64,000 bases of DNA from Lachnospiraceae bacterium (GCA_030825115.1 JAPJQL010000006.1:65205-129204), one strand, 5' to 3'; positions 17,066 through 25,299 are shown, numbered from the stretch's first letter. Program-made: numbers and translations. Notes: generated from the letters alone by a model not told the origin.

Positions 17066-18097
17066 ATGAAAAGTAAAAATGCGGTTTCAAAGAGTTATCT
17101 GTCGGATGCACAGAGGTTTTCTCAGGTTTGTAATAATGAATTATTTGGCGGGAAGGATTTTATTAAACCGGAGTTATTACAGGAATTAGATCCGGGAAGT
17201 CTGCTTGTGGAAGGAATCAGGCCGGAGGAATTAAAAGTCCTGGAAAAGTACCGGGATGTTCTGAAAGTTTATAAGAATCAGATTTTGTTCCTTATTCTGG
17301 GGCTGGAAAACCAGAATGATATTCATTATGCAATGCCATTAAGGCAGATGCTCTATGATGTTCTGAAGTATGAAAGCCAACGGGCGGAGATAGAACGGGA
17401 GCATCGTGAGAAAAAAGATTTAAAAGGTGCGGAATATTTGAGTGGCATGAGCAAGCATGACCGCTTGATTCCGGTTGTGACGCTTGTTGTATATTGGGGC
17501 AGTGAAACGTGGAATGGGGCCAAAACTCTTCATGAAATGCTTGACATTCCGCCGGATTTAGAACAATATAAAAGTATCATTAATGATTACCGGATGAATC
17601 TGCTGGAAGTCTGCTCTATGAAAAATCTGGAGGAGTACAGCGGGGAATTGAAGGCATTATTTGGTTTTGTAAAATACCAGAAAGATAAAGAATCCATGAA
17701 AAAATTTGTGGAGGAGAATGAAGCGCTGTTTCGCACGATGACACCTGAGACCGTTCAGGCAATATCTGTGCTGGGAAATGCCCGACAGTTGGAAAAATAT
17801 CTGGGAAAAGGAGCAGAAGAGGAGGAAATTGATATGTGTCAAGCTTTAGAAGAAATGATCATGGAAGGGAAGTCAGAAGGAAAAGCAGAAGGAATAGCAG
17901 AAGGAAAAGCATCTGAAATACGCACTATCCGGCGAAAATTGGAAAAACATGTCTCTGAGCAGGAGATTGCGGATTGGATGGAGTTGGATCTTGATTATAT
18001 TCAGCAGATTGCTGCTTTGTGTAAGGAATATCCGGACTGTTCCGAGGTGCAGATTGCTGAGAAATATTTTAAGATGCCGGACAAGGGGAGAAAATGA
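17066..18097 (+). CDS. Rpn family recombination-promoting nuclease / putative transposase
   Basis: The 343-aa protein has the PD-(D/E)XK-type Rpn (formerly transposase_31) architecture. The core ILGLENQNDIHYAMPLRQMLYDVLKYE corresponds to the E-x-Q nuclease motif region, followed by VVTLVVYWG. A run of EGK-x-EGKAEG-type repeats lies near residues 270-285, typical of Rpn C-terminal tails, and then a helical end. Characterised Rpn proteins are DNA endonucleases that raise recombination; some act in phage defence. The gene is AT-richer than its neighbours and has its own promoter, signs of mobility, although no terminal repeats were found. Confidence 0.85.
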   Translation: MKSKNAVSKSYLSDAQRFSQVCNNELFGGKDFIKPELLQELDPGSLLVEGIRPEELKVLEKYRDVLKVYKNQILFLILGLENQNDIHYAMPLRQMLYDVLKYESQRAEIEREHREKKDLKGAEYLSGMSKHDRLIPVVTLVVYWGSETWNGAKTLHEMLDIPPDLEQYKSIINDYRMNLLEVCSMKNLEEYSGELKALFGFVKYQKDKESMKKFVEENEALFRTMTPETVQAISVLGNARQLEKYLGKGAEEEEIDMCQALEEMIMEGKSEGKAEGIAEGKASEIRTIRRKLEKHVSEQEIADWMELDLDYIQQIAALCKEYPDCSEVQIAEKYFKMPDKGRK

Positions 18098-18098
18098 C

Positions 18099-18275
18099 AT
18101 GAAGACAAATTGTGAGAACTGTGTGTACTATGAATATGACGAAGACTATGAAAACTATATCTGCGAGGTGGATATGGATGAAGACGAGTGGATCCGTCTG
18201 ATGGGGGACCGGTCCTACAGCTGCCCGTATTACCGGTCCGGAGATGAGTATGCCGTCGTGAAAAAGCAGATGTAG
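18099..18275 (+). CDS. DUF6472-type small cysteine protein (58 aa)
   Basis: This tiny, very acidic protein has four cysteines (Cys5, Cys8, Cys22, Cys44) in a CENC ... ICEVD ... SCPYY layout and ends in a VKKQM tail. This matches the small Lachnospiraceae family I know as DUF6472, probably a zinc or metal-binding knuckle; metal binding is an inference. The start follows AGGGGAG with good spacing and lies two bases after the Rpn stop, so it may be read from the Rpn promoter. Its stop is directly adjacent to that of the convergent gene. Confidence 0.8.
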   Translation: MKTNCENCVYYEYDEDYENYICEVDMDEDEWIRLMGDRSYSCPYYRSGDEYAVVKKQM

Positions 18276-18740
18276 TTAAGGTGTTTCCTGTTCCATCTCT
18301 TTTACCATCTGCGCCAGGATATCTGCGGCATCTGCGACAAGGTCGGCACAGGGGCGCTTTTGATAATATTCCCGGGTGCGTGCCGAAGGCGTGGGGGCGT
18401 CGGAATGCTGTTCGAGACCGAGCAGTTCACGACAGATGATACTCCCATTGTGGGCCCCAAATGTATGGGCCAGTTTCTGGACCCGCTCATACTGTTCTTT
18501 TTTGCCGACCGTGTCTTTGGGGTCGCTGTAACCATACAGCAGACCGGCTGCCATCAACATCCCGCTGACGGCTCCGCACACCTCGCGCAGCCGTCCCATT
18601 CCTCCTCCAAATGACGAGGCAAGGCGGGCTGCCGTTTCTTTTTCTATACCAAGTTCTTTATGAAAGGCAAGGATGACGGATTGTGCACAGTTGTAGCCTT
18701 CTAAAAAATAAGCTCTTGCCGTTTCCTTATGATGATCCAT
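18276..18740 (-). CDS. C_GCAxxG_C_C family protein (possible redox-active)
   Basis: The 154-aa protein shows the conserved spacing that names this family: YNCAQSV (Cys18), GGGMGRLREVCGAVSG, a later CREL cysteine and a PCADLV cysteine near the C-terminus. It is mostly helical with no signal peptide. Members are common in anaerobes, often near redox or metal genes, and are thought to bind a metal or perform thiol chemistry; no reaction is established. Here it sits next to selD on the opposite strand. Ribosome site AAAGGAGGAAAG precedes the start. Confidence 0.88.
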   Translation of the reverse strand: MDHHKETARAYFLEGYNCAQSVILAFHKELGIEKETAARLASSFGGGMGRLREVCGAVSGMLMAAGLLYGYSDPKDTVGKKEQYERVQKLAHTFGAHNGSIICRELLGLEQHSDAPTPSARTREYYQKRPCADLVADAADILAQMVKEMEQETP

Positions 18741-18845
18741 ACTTCTTTCCTCCTTTGTTTAAAACCCACTTATCTAAGTGTACCACACAACAGGCAGGCT
18801 ATCAATGCAGTGCAAAAATTTGCAGAGTATTTGTTGAGACATGGA

Positions 18846-18874
18846 TGGATTTCAGAGCGCATATGTGCTATAAT
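18846..18874 (+). promoter_or_regulatory. selD promoter
   Basis: TGGATT (18846-18851) and TATAAT (18869-18874) are 17 nt apart. The expected start near 18881 falls at the beginning of the palindrome listed next. Confidence 0.55.
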
Positions 18875-18880
18875 ATCATA

Positions 18881-18897
18881 TATAGAAAATATCTATA
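18881..18897. promoter_or_regulatory. Palindrome upstream of selD (TATAGA-N5-TCTATA), candidate operator
   Basis: TATAGA (18881-18886) and TCTATA (18892-18897) flank AAATA. The same element, with one changed base in an 18-nt window, lies at 23512 before yedE. Because selD and yedE belong to the same pathway, the shared site suggests common control, perhaps by the LysR protein encoded at 22611. Confidence 0.6.
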
Positions 18898-18911
18898 AGT
18901 GGAGGAGAGAC

Positions 18912-19958
18912 ATGATACCAGATGAAGAAGTAAGGCTTACGAGCCTGACCCACACGGCCGGGTGTGCGGCAAAGATTGGTCCGGGGACACTGGCGGGGAT
19001 TTTAGAAGGGCTGCCCAAGTTTGAGGATGAGAACCTGCTTGTGGGGATAGAGACCTCAGATGACGGGGCCATTTACCGGGTTTCAGATGACGTTGCGATG
19101 ATTCAGACCCTGGATTTTTTCCCGCCGATGGTGGACGACCCATATCTGTTTGGGCAGGTGGCGGCTGCGAATGCACTCAGCGATATCTACGCTATGGGCG
19201 GAGAACCGAAGGTTGCCTTAAATATCGTGGCATGGCCAAACTGTGTGAATCCAAAGTTTCTGGGGGAGATCCTGCGGGGCGGGGCGGACAAGGTGAAGGA
19301 GGCAGGCGCCGTACTTGCCGGAGGTCATTCAATCCAGGATGACGTGCCAAAATATGGGCTGAGCGTGACCGGATTTGTCCATCCTGATAAAGTGTTTAAA
19401 AACTGTGGGGCAAGACCCGGTGATGTCCTGATTCTGACAAAACCTTTGGGAACAGGGATTGTCAATACGGCTGTAAAAGCAGGCATGGCGTCGGAAAAGG
19501 CGCAGAAGGAAGTCATCCGGGTGATGACTACATTAAATAGGACGGCAAAGCATATCATCGAGAAGTATGACGTGCACAGCTGTACCGATGTGACCGGATT
19601 TGGCCTTGCAGGACACTGCATCGAGATGGCAGAAGGCAGCGGCGTTACCATTCGGATCAACACGGGGGCATTGCCGCTCCAGGAGGAGGCAGCAGAGTAT
19701 GCCGGGATGGGGCTGATTCCGGAAGGAGCATACAAAAACCGTGCCTTTGCAGGAGACCGGGTGGATACAGAAGGGGTAGAGGAACCTTTGTGTGATATCT
19801 TCTTTGACCCTCAGACATCGGGAGGCCTGCTTGTCAGCGTCACCCAGGAGGATGCAAAGCAGATTTTGAAGGATTTTGAAGCGGCCGGCATCTTAGCGGA
19901 CTGTGCGGTGATTGGAAGCGTAACAGAAAAAGAGGAGGTCCGGGTCAGGCTTTTTTGA
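18912..19958 (+). CDS. selD: Selenide, water dikinase (selenophosphate synthetase)
   Basis: SelD makes selenophosphate from selenide and ATP for selenocysteine, selenouridine or the selenium cofactor of molybdenum hydroxylases. The catalytic pair is present as AGCAAK (Cys18, Lys21); the codon is TGT, so this is the cysteine form and not a selenoprotein. Later motifs DVAMIQTLDFFPPMVDDPY, ANALSDIYAMGG, AGGHSI and the C-terminal DPQTSGGLL are typical. The 348 aa length is normal. Upstream in-frame codons exist, but the ATG at 18912 with GGAGGAGAGAC is clear. No selA, selB or tRNA-Sec is in the window, while a xanthine dehydrogenase cluster is, which favours the cofactor role. Confidence 0.97.
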   Translation: MIPDEEVRLTSLTHTAGCAAKIGPGTLAGILEGLPKFEDENLLVGIETSDDGAIYRVSDDVAMIQTLDFFPPMVDDPYLFGQVAAANALSDIYAMGGEPKVALNIVAWPNCVNPKFLGEILRGGADKVKEAGAVLAGGHSIQDDVPKYGLSVTGFVHPDKVFKNCGARPGDVLILTKPLGTGIVNTAVKAGMASEKAQKEVIRVMTTLNRTAKHIIEKYDVHSCTDVTGFGLAGHCIEMAEGSGVTIRINTGALPLQEEAAEYAGMGLIPEGAYKNRAFAGDRVDTEGVEEPLCDIFFDPQTSGGLLVSVTQEDAKQILKDFEAAGILADCAVIGSVTEKEEVRVRLF

Positions 19959-19978
19959 CCCGGACTTCCTCCAAAAAG
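19938..19978. terminator. Bidirectional terminator between selD and the convergent permease
   Basis: A perfect 10-bp stem, GTCCGGGTCA (19938-19947) with TGACCCGGAC (19956-19965), overlaps the last codons of selD and its TGA stop. The loop is T-rich. AAAAAG follows on the plus strand, so the minus strand also gets a weak T tract. Confidence 0.6.
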
Positions 19979-19985
19979 AATATAT

Positions 19986-21320
19986 TCAGGCTTCTTCCGA
20001 AGATTGTTTGATATCCATGTTTTCCGGAAGGATCAGATTCAGCAGCAGCGCCAGCACGAATACGACAGCGACACAGTTTTCAGCGAAGACATCCTGGATG
20101 ATATCCGGGAAGATCTGGAAGATTTCCGGTATCAGCGTAAAGCCGACGCCCACGCTCAGGGAAAGGGAACTGATGATTCCGTTGCGCTGGCTGAAGCCGG
20201 CCTGCGCCAGCATCTGCACGCCGCTGATGATGATGGAACCAAACATCATGATGGTACAGCCTCCTAACACTGCATCAGGCAGAGAGGCAAAGAAGGAACC
20301 GATCGGCGGGAAAAGACCTGCCAGGATCATACAGATGGCTCCGGTCATGATGGTGAAACGGTTGACGACCTTTGTCATGGCGATCAGTCCCACGTTCTGG
20401 CTGAAGGAGGTCACAGGCAGACAGCCAAACAGGGAGGATACACTGCTGGCAAAGCCGTCGCAGGAAAGGGAACCGGAGATTTCTTTTTCTGTGATCTCGC
20501 GGTCCAGTCCGGACATGACCATGGCCGTAGTATCACCGATGGTTTCTGTGGCGGATACAAGGAAGATGACCACGACGGAAAGGATGGCTCCGATGTGGAA
20601 TTCCGGCATAAACGGCAATATCCGTGGCAGTGAGAGGAAGCCTCCGCTCAAAAGCCCGGAGAGGTCCACGACTCCCAGACAGATGGAGAGGATATATCCC
20701 ACGACAAGACCAAACAATACGGAGAGTTGCTTCCAGTAGGATTTTGCAAATACATTAAAAAGAATGCAGCTCAAAAGCGTCACGCTTCCGATGATGAGGT
20801 TTGTCGCAGAGCCGAAGGAATCGGTATAGCCGCCTCCGAATGAGCGCGCTCCGACGGAGAGCAGGGAAAATCCGATGGCAGTTACCACACACGAGGAGAC
20901 GATCGGAGAGATCAGTTTCCGCCAGTATTTTGCGAATAATCCCAGGCAGCCTTCGACAAGGCCTCCGATCAGGATCGCTCCCAGGATGGCCGGGTATCCG
21001 TATTTAGCGCCGACGGAACTTAAGATCGTCACGAAAGTGAAGCTTACGCCCATTACGATGGGGAGTTTTGCTCCGATCTTCCAGACCGGGTATAACTGGA
21101 TCAGGGTGGCAATGCCTGCGATGAACATGGCATTTTGGATCAGCATCGCCGTCATCTCGGTGTCCAGCCCTGACGCAGCCGTGACGATCACGATGGGGGT
21201 CAGGTTTGCCACAAACATGGCAAGTACATGCTGCAGACCGAACGGGATTGCCTTTGTGAGGGGCACACGTCCGTCCAGACGGTAGATATTGTTGATGCTG
21301 GTGTTAGGGGTGCGTTCCAT
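19986..21320 (-). CDS. NCS2-family xanthine/uracil permease
   Basis: The 444-aa protein with about 12-14 helices belongs to the nucleobase-cation symporter-2 family. Typical stretches are PFGLQHVLAMFVANLTP at the start of the membrane domain, VSATETIGDTTAMV (with the substrate-binding Glu) and the SFSQNVGLIAMTKVVNR segment, which fits the xanthine/urate branch better than the uracil branch. Its position beside selenium and purine catabolism genes supports purine uptake. A strong ribosome site AAGGAGG and a near-consensus promoter precede it. Confidence 0.92.
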   Translation of the reverse strand: MERTPNTSINNIYRLDGRVPLTKAIPFGLQHVLAMFVANLTPIVIVTAASGLDTEMTAMLIQNAMFIAGIATLIQLYPVWKIGAKLPIVMGVSFTFVTILSSVGAKYGYPAILGAILIGGLVEGCLGLFAKYWRKLISPIVSSCVVTAIGFSLLSVGARSFGGGYTDSFGSATNLIIGSVTLLSCILFNVFAKSYWKQLSVLFGLVVGYILSICLGVVDLSGLLSGGFLSLPRILPFMPEFHIGAILSVVVIFLVSATETIGDTTAMVMSGLDREITEKEISGSLSCDGFASSVSSLFGCLPVTSFSQNVGLIAMTKVVNRFTIMTGAICMILAGLFPPIGSFFASLPDAVLGGCTIMMFGSIIISGVQMLAQAGFSQRNGIISSLSLSVGVGFTLIPEIFQIFPDIIQDVFAENCVAVVFVLALLLNLILPENMDIKQSSEEA

Positions 21321-21383
21321 AAAAACCTCCTTGTGAATAAGAATTTGTATAAAATTTATAAAAAAAAGAATATGTATGGGGTC

Positions 21384-21412
21384 ATTGTAAACATTTTAAC
21401 GATGAAAGTCAA
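21384..21412 (-). promoter_or_regulatory. Promoter of the NCS2 permease gene
   Basis: On the minus strand, TTGACT (21412-21407) and TACAAT (21389-21384) are 17 nt apart, close to consensus. The leader is about 55 nt. No purine aptamer is visible in it. Confidence 0.7.
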
Positions 21413-21416
21413 TATA

Positions 21417-21437
21417 TTTTTTAGGCAACCTAAAAAA
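21417..21437. promoter_or_regulatory. Perfect palindrome between permease and desulfurase-like gene, candidate operator
   Basis: Arms TTTTTTAGG (21417-21425) and CCTAAAAAA (21429-21437) are separated by CAA. The palindrome sits just upstream of the permease -35 and 25 bases before the divergent gene, so one protein could control both. The TTAGG/CCTAA half-site resembles DtxR/MntR-like boxes, but that is only a guess. Confidence 0.45.
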
Positions 21438-21461
21438 AATACAGAAAATGGTGGGGATGAG

Positions 21462-22607
21462 ATGATATATTTGGATAATGCGGCAACAACAGTTGACAAG
21501 CCGCAGTGCGTGACGGATGCAGTAGTACAGGCCATGTGCCATATGGGAAATGCCGGAAGAGGAGCGCACGACGCATCCCTGGACGCGTCGAGGATAATCT
21601 TTGAAACGAGGATGAAGCTTGCGGAGCTGTTCCATGCTGACGGACCGGAGCAGGTGGCATTTACGGCAAATTCCACAGAAGCGCTGAACATGGCGATCCA
21701 GGGGATTTTTAACCCGAAGGATCATGTGATCACGACGCAGCTGGAACATAATTCCGTTTTACGTCCGCTGTATCACATGGAAGAACAGGGGGTGGCGCTG
21801 ACCATATTAGAGGCCGATGCCGACGGGAATATCAGCTATGAGGAGTTGGAGGCGGCGGTCAGAGACAATACCAGAGCGGTTGTCTGTACCCACGCGTCGA
21901 ACCTGACCGGCAATATGATCGACCTGGAACGGGTGGGGCAGATCTGCAGGCGGCGGGGGATTTTGCTGATCGTGGATGCATCCCAGAGCGCGGGGGTGTA
22001 TCCGGTGGACATGCAGGCTATGAACATCGATGTACTTTGCTTTACCGGGCACAAAGGTTTGATGGGACCGCAGGGAACCGGAGGCATCTGTGTCAGGAAG
22101 GGGCTTTCAATCCGCCAGCTCCTCATGGGAGGCAGCGGGGTACACAGCTATCAAAAGAGCCATCCTTCCGAGATGCCGACAGCTCTGGAAGCGGGGACGC
22201 TCAACGGACATGGAATTGCAGGGCTTCACGCCGCACTTTCATACCTGGAAGAGATGGGGATGGAGCAGCTTCGCAGACAGGAGATGGAGCTTATGTGGCT
22301 GTTTTATGACGGCGTGGCATCCCTGCCCGGCGTGACGGTATACGGCGACTTTTCCGACAGGACGATGAACCGGGCCCCGATCGTGACGTTGAACATCGGC
22401 TCTTATGATTCCGGGGAGGTTTCGGATGAGCTGTATGTGAGATACGGGATATCTACCCGGGCAGGCGCCCACTGCGCTCCGCTGATGCATCAGGCTTTGA
22501 AAACGGTGGAGCAGGGGGCAGTCCGGTTCAGCTTTTCCCACAGGAATACAAAGGATGAGGTGTTGGAGGCAGTGCGTGCAGTGCAGGAACTGGCAAAGGA
22601 AGGATAA
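21462..22607 (+). CDS. Class V aminotransferase: cysteine desulfurase / selenocysteine lyase-like
   Basis: This PLP enzyme of the NifS/CsdB type removes sulfur or selenium from cysteine or selenocysteine. The N-terminus YLDNAATT is diagnostic. The PLP lysine is in CFTGHKGLMGPQGTGG, and the catalytic-cysteine loop is RAGAHCAPL. The 381 aa length fits the family. The frame stays open upstream to 21228, but the ATG at 21462 begins exactly at the family N-terminus. It lies three bases before the LysR gene and upstream of yedE, so delivering selenium to SelD is the likely role; sulfur use cannot be excluded. Confidence 0.9.
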   Translation: MIYLDNAATTVDKPQCVTDAVVQAMCHMGNAGRGAHDASLDASRIIFETRMKLAELFHADGPEQVAFTANSTEALNMAIQGIFNPKDHVITTQLEHNSVLRPLYHMEEQGVALTILEADADGNISYEELEAAVRDNTRAVVCTHASNLTGNMIDLERVGQICRRRGILLIVDASQSAGVYPVDMQAMNIDVLCFTGHKGLMGPQGTGGICVRKGLSIRQLLMGGSGVHSYQKSHPSEMPTALEAGTLNGHGIAGLHAALSYLEEMGMEQLRRQEMELMWLFYDGVASLPGVTVYGDFSDRTMNRAPIVTLNIGSYDSGEVSDELYVRYGISTRAGAHCAPLMHQALKTVEQGAVRFSFSHRNTKDEVLEAVRAVQELAKEG

Positions 22608-22610
22608 GAG

Positions 22611-23516
22611 ATGAATCTGAAACAACTGGAAGCGTTTATCTGCGTGGCAGAGGTGAAAAGCTTTTCCAAAGCGGCAAAGAAACTGTATCTGACCCAGCCG
22701 ACCATCAGCGCTCATATTAATGCCCTGGAGAAGGAGCTCAAGAACCGGCTGTTTATCCGCACGACGAAGGATGTGCTGCTGTCGCCTGCCGGCGTCCTGC
22801 TCTATGAAAATGCAAAACAGATGCTGCAGCTGGAAGAGAAGATCCGGCAGGATTTTGCCGTGTTTAACGATGAGGAACATAAAAAAATCGTAGTCGGGGT
22901 ATCTACAGTGCCGGGACAGTATATCCTGCCGCGGGTTCTGCCGCTGTTTTGTAAAAGCTATCCCCGCAATCAGATCTGGATGATGGAAAGCGACAGCGAG
23001 GGCGTGATGAAGATGGTCAGCCGGGGAGAGGCGGAAATCGGGTTTTCCGGCAATGAGACAGATGATCCCAACTGTGTATGCGAGCCGTTTCTGGATGATG
23101 AGCTGGTGATCGTCACGCCGAACACGGAGGCGTACCGCCGGTTCCTGCGCGGCGGGTTTCCTCTGGAGCAGCTTTATGAAGAGCCGCTGATTATCCGGGA
23201 AGAAGGTTCGGGAACGAGACGGATGACGCGGCGGTATCTGACACAGGAAGGCATCGAACTTGACCGCCTGAAAGTGGTGGCCTCCATGAGTAACCAGGAG
23301 ACCATCAAAAAATCCGTCAGCAACGGCATGGGGGTCAGCATCATGTCGGCAGCCGCGGTCAGCGACTATGTGGAACAGGGGAAGCTTTTACAGTTTTCCA
23401 TGAAGGAGGGCGGCATCTATCGCAAACTGTACATGGTCTGGAATCGGAACAATAAGCCGGGGATGGCTGCAAGGACCTTTCTCCAGTTTGTCCGGGAGCT
23501 GTATGAGTACTTATAG
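22611..23516 (+). CDS. Selenium metabolism-associated LysR-family regulator
   Basis: The 301-aa LysR protein has its helix-turn-helix at residues 1-60 (KAAKKLYLTQPTISAHINALEKEL), followed by a substrate-binding domain with the REEGSGTRRMTRRYL segment characteristic of the CysB/CbbR-like branch. It sits between the desulfurase-like gene and yedE, the position of the LysR regulator that recurs in selenium gene neighbourhoods. The stop codon lies inside a palindrome that also occurs before selD, a candidate binding site for this protein. The effector is unknown, presumably a selenium or sulfur compound. Confidence 0.93.
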   Translation: MNLKQLEAFICVAEVKSFSKAAKKLYLTQPTISAHINALEKELKNRLFIRTTKDVLLSPAGVLLYENAKQMLQLEEKIRQDFAVFNDEEHKKIVVGVSTVPGQYILPRVLPLFCKSYPRNQIWMMESDSEGVMKMVSRGEAEIGFSGNETDDPNCVCEPFLDDELVIVTPNTEAYRRFLRGGFPLEQLYEEPLIIREEGSGTRRMTRRYLTQEGIELDRLKVVASMSNQETIKKSVSNGMGVSIMSAAAVSDYVEQGKLLQFSMKEGGIYRKLYMVWNRNNKPGMAARTFLQFVRELYEYL

Positions 23517-23529
23517 AGAATATCTATAA
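23511..23529. promoter_or_regulatory. Palindrome upstream of yedE matching the selD element
   Basis: TTATAGA (23511-23517) and TCTATAA (23523-23529) flank GAATA; the lysR stop codon is part of it. It is centred about 70 bases upstream of the expected yedE transcription start, a usual activator position for LysR proteins. It differs at one base from the selD copy over 18 nt. Confidence 0.6.
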
Positions 23530-23557
23530 ATAAACAGATTCCAATTATGATTATCAA

Positions 23558-23587
23558 TTAGACAAAGATATCTCCCGTTGCTATGAT
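23558..23587 (+). promoter_or_regulatory. yedE promoter candidate
   Basis: TTAGAC (23558-23563) and TATGAT (23582-23587) are separated by 18 nt. A small GC-rich hairpin (GTCTGCC/GGCGGAC) lies in the leader before the yedE ribosome site. Confidence 0.45.
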
Positions 23588-23643
23588 GAAAACAGTCGGT
23601 CTGCCAGGGAGGCGGACGGTCATAGGAAAAGGGGGATATTTTT

Positions 23644-24738
23644 ATGGAACTGGATTTTAACAAAAAGAGGACACTGATCTTGTCCGGAATCCTGCTGGGA
23701 ATCATGGGGGCGCTGCTGGCGTATTTTGGGAATCCGAAAAATATGGCGATCTGTATCGCATGTTTTGTCCGGGATATAGCAGGGGGAATGAAGATGCACC
23801 AGGCGGAAGCAGTCCAGTATATCCGGCCGGAGATTGCAGGCATGGTGCTCGGCTCTTTTGCCATCTCTCTGGCGACGGGAGAATACCGGTCGGTGGCAGG
23901 TTCGTCTCCGCTCATCCGCTTTCTGCTGGGAGTCATGATGATGATAGGGGCGCTGGTATTTTTAGGATGTCCGCTCCGCATGGTGATCCGGATGTCGGCA
24001 GGTGATCTGAACGCATGGGTTGCGCTGGCAGGTTTTATTCTGGGGATCTTTACGGGAACGCTTGCCTTAAGGCGTGGATTCAGCCTGGGGCGCTCCTATG
24101 ATACACACCGGTCCAACGGGTACGTGCTGCCGGGACTTTTGCTGTTTGTCCTGGCGCTCAGCCTTGCAGTTCCCGGGCTCTTTGCCTGGAGCGAAAAAGG
24201 ACCGGGGAGCATGCACGCGCCGGTTTTACTCTCTCTGGCGGCCGGGCTGGGGTTTGGGGCATTATCCCAGAAATGCCGCACCTGCTTTGCCGGGAGCGTG
24301 AGGGATGTCATCCTGATGCGGAATTTTGACCTGTTATCTACGATCGGAGGTTTTTTTGCGGCCATGCTCGTCTTCAACCTGGTGACAGGCGGTTTTAAAC
24401 TTTCATTCAACGGGCAGCCGGTGGCACATGCACAGCATCTTTGGAACCTGCTTGGCATGTATGTGGTGGGGCTTGCCGCGACTCTGGCAGGAGGATGTCC
24501 GCTGCGTCAGCTTGTCCTGGCGGGGCAGGGATCTTCTGATTCAGCGATGACGGTGCTTGGGATGCTTGTCGGCGCTGCGGTCTGCCACAACTTTGGACTG
24601 GCCGGGGCGGCGATGGTCATGGAAAACGGCGCTGTGGCATCTGTGGGCGGTCCGGCAGCAGCAGGAAAAGCGGCGGTTATGTTGTGCATCCTGGTACTTT
24701 TGATGATAGGATTTTTTGTGAAAAAGGAGGAACGATGA
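23644..24738 (+). CDS. yedE: YedE family putative selenium transporter
   Basis: The 364-aa polytopic membrane protein is built from two sulf_transp-type halves. Conserved cysteine motifs are visible: GNPKNMAICIACFVRD in the first half with FLGCPLRMVIRM, and QKCRTCFAGSVRDVILM with GGCPLRQLVLAGQGSSDSA in the second. Comparative genomics places this family with selenium utilisation genes, and it is thought to import a selenium compound; direct transport data are lacking. A GGGGGATATTTTT ribosome site precedes the start. The stop overlaps the next gene's start by four bases (ATGA). Confidence 0.95.
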   Translation: MELDFNKKRTLILSGILLGIMGALLAYFGNPKNMAICIACFVRDIAGGMKMHQAEAVQYIRPEIAGMVLGSFAISLATGEYRSVAGSSPLIRFLLGVMMMIGALVFLGCPLRMVIRMSAGDLNAWVALAGFILGIFTGTLALRRGFSLGRSYDTHRSNGYVLPGLLLFVLALSLAVPGLFAWSEKGPGSMHAPVLLSLAAGLGFGALSQKCRTCFAGSVRDVILMRNFDLLSTIGGFFAAMLVFNLVTGGFKLSFNGQPVAHAQHLWNLLGMYVVGLAATLAGGCPLRQLVLAGQGSSDSAMTVLGMLVGAAVCHNFGLAGAAMVMENGAVASVGGPAAAGKAAVMLCILVLLMIGFFVKKEER

Positions 24739-24944
24739 TGATAGAGGTAGATGCAAGAGGGCTGTCCTGCCCGGAACCGCTGATGCTTGCGGACCAGGCG
24801 ATGAAAGCGCATCCCGGCGAGCCGGTCAGGGTTCTTGTGACCGAGGCCCATGCGAGGACCAACGTAGAGAAGTTTGGCAGGAGCAAAGGGCGGACGGTGG
24901 AGACAAAAGAAGTTGGACAGGAGTATGAGATTGTGATAAAATAA
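24735..24944 (+). CDS. TusA-domain sulfur/selenium carrier protein (YedF-like, short)
   Basis: The 69-aa product is a single TusA/SirA domain with the hallmark LSCPEPLM motif, whose cysteine carries sulfur or selenium as a persulfide-type adduct. YedF proteins of selenium clusters usually have a second, DsrE-like domain and are more than twice as long; here only the TusA part exists. A strong AAAGGAGGAACG ribosome site lies at the 3' end of yedE and translation is coupled by an ATGA overlap. Confidence 0.9.
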   Translation: MMIEVDARGLSCPEPLMLADQAMKAHPGEPVRVLVTEAHARTNVEKFGRSKGRTVETKEVGQEYEIVIK

Positions 24945-24948
24945 ATCT

Positions 24949-25185
24949 ATGAGAGCGAAAGAATTAAGACTGGTGGTCACATTTCATACGACGGCCGAGG
25001 CGATGGCTGCAGAGCGTTTCTGCAAAGAGCAGGGGATATCCGGGCGGCTGATCCCGGTGCCCCGCCAGCTCAGCGCAGGCTGCGGGCTTGCCTGGTCGGC
25101 CCCTGTTTTGGAATCCGCCCGGCTGAGGGAGCAGCTGGAGAAGGGCAGGATATGCTGGGAAGGATGGCAGGAACTTAACATTTAA
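24949..25185 (+). CDS. DUF3343 putative Se/S carrier-like protein
   Basis: The 78-aa protein matches the DUF3343 pattern: VVTFHTTAEAMAAERFCKEQGISGRLIPVPRQLSAGCGLAWSAP. The conserved cysteine in SAGCGLAW is the candidate carrier residue. The family occurs next to yedE, TusA/YedF and selD in selenium-using anaerobes and may receive selenium during trafficking. It starts four bases after the TusA gene. The ribosome site is weak, so coupling is likely. Confidence 0.9.
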   Translation: MRAKELRLVVTFHTTAEAMAAERFCKEQGISGRLIPVPRQLSAGCGLAWSAPVLESARLREQLEKGRICWEGWQELNI

Positions 25186-25224
25186 AGTTTTTTAGTGTAT
25201 CTGTATTTTTTTCATGTCCAGGGG

Positions 25225-25254
25225 TTGACATTCCGAGGGAAATTGTGATATGGT
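25225..25254 (+). promoter_or_regulatory. Promoter of the purine catabolic operon
   Basis: TTGACA (25225-25230) is followed after 18 nt by TATGGT (25249-25254). A hairpin with stems ATTGCA/TGCAAT and ACAAT/ATTGT (25258-25287) lies at the expected 5' end of the RNA, just before the riboswitch. Confidence 0.6.
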
Positions 25255-25299
25255 GTAATTGCACAAACAATTCCATATTGTTGCAATAATAATTGTAAA

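Noticed and set aside
18912..19958. selD as a selenoprotein with a UGA codon
   Set aside because: The active-site codon is TGT for cysteine and no internal TGA is present.
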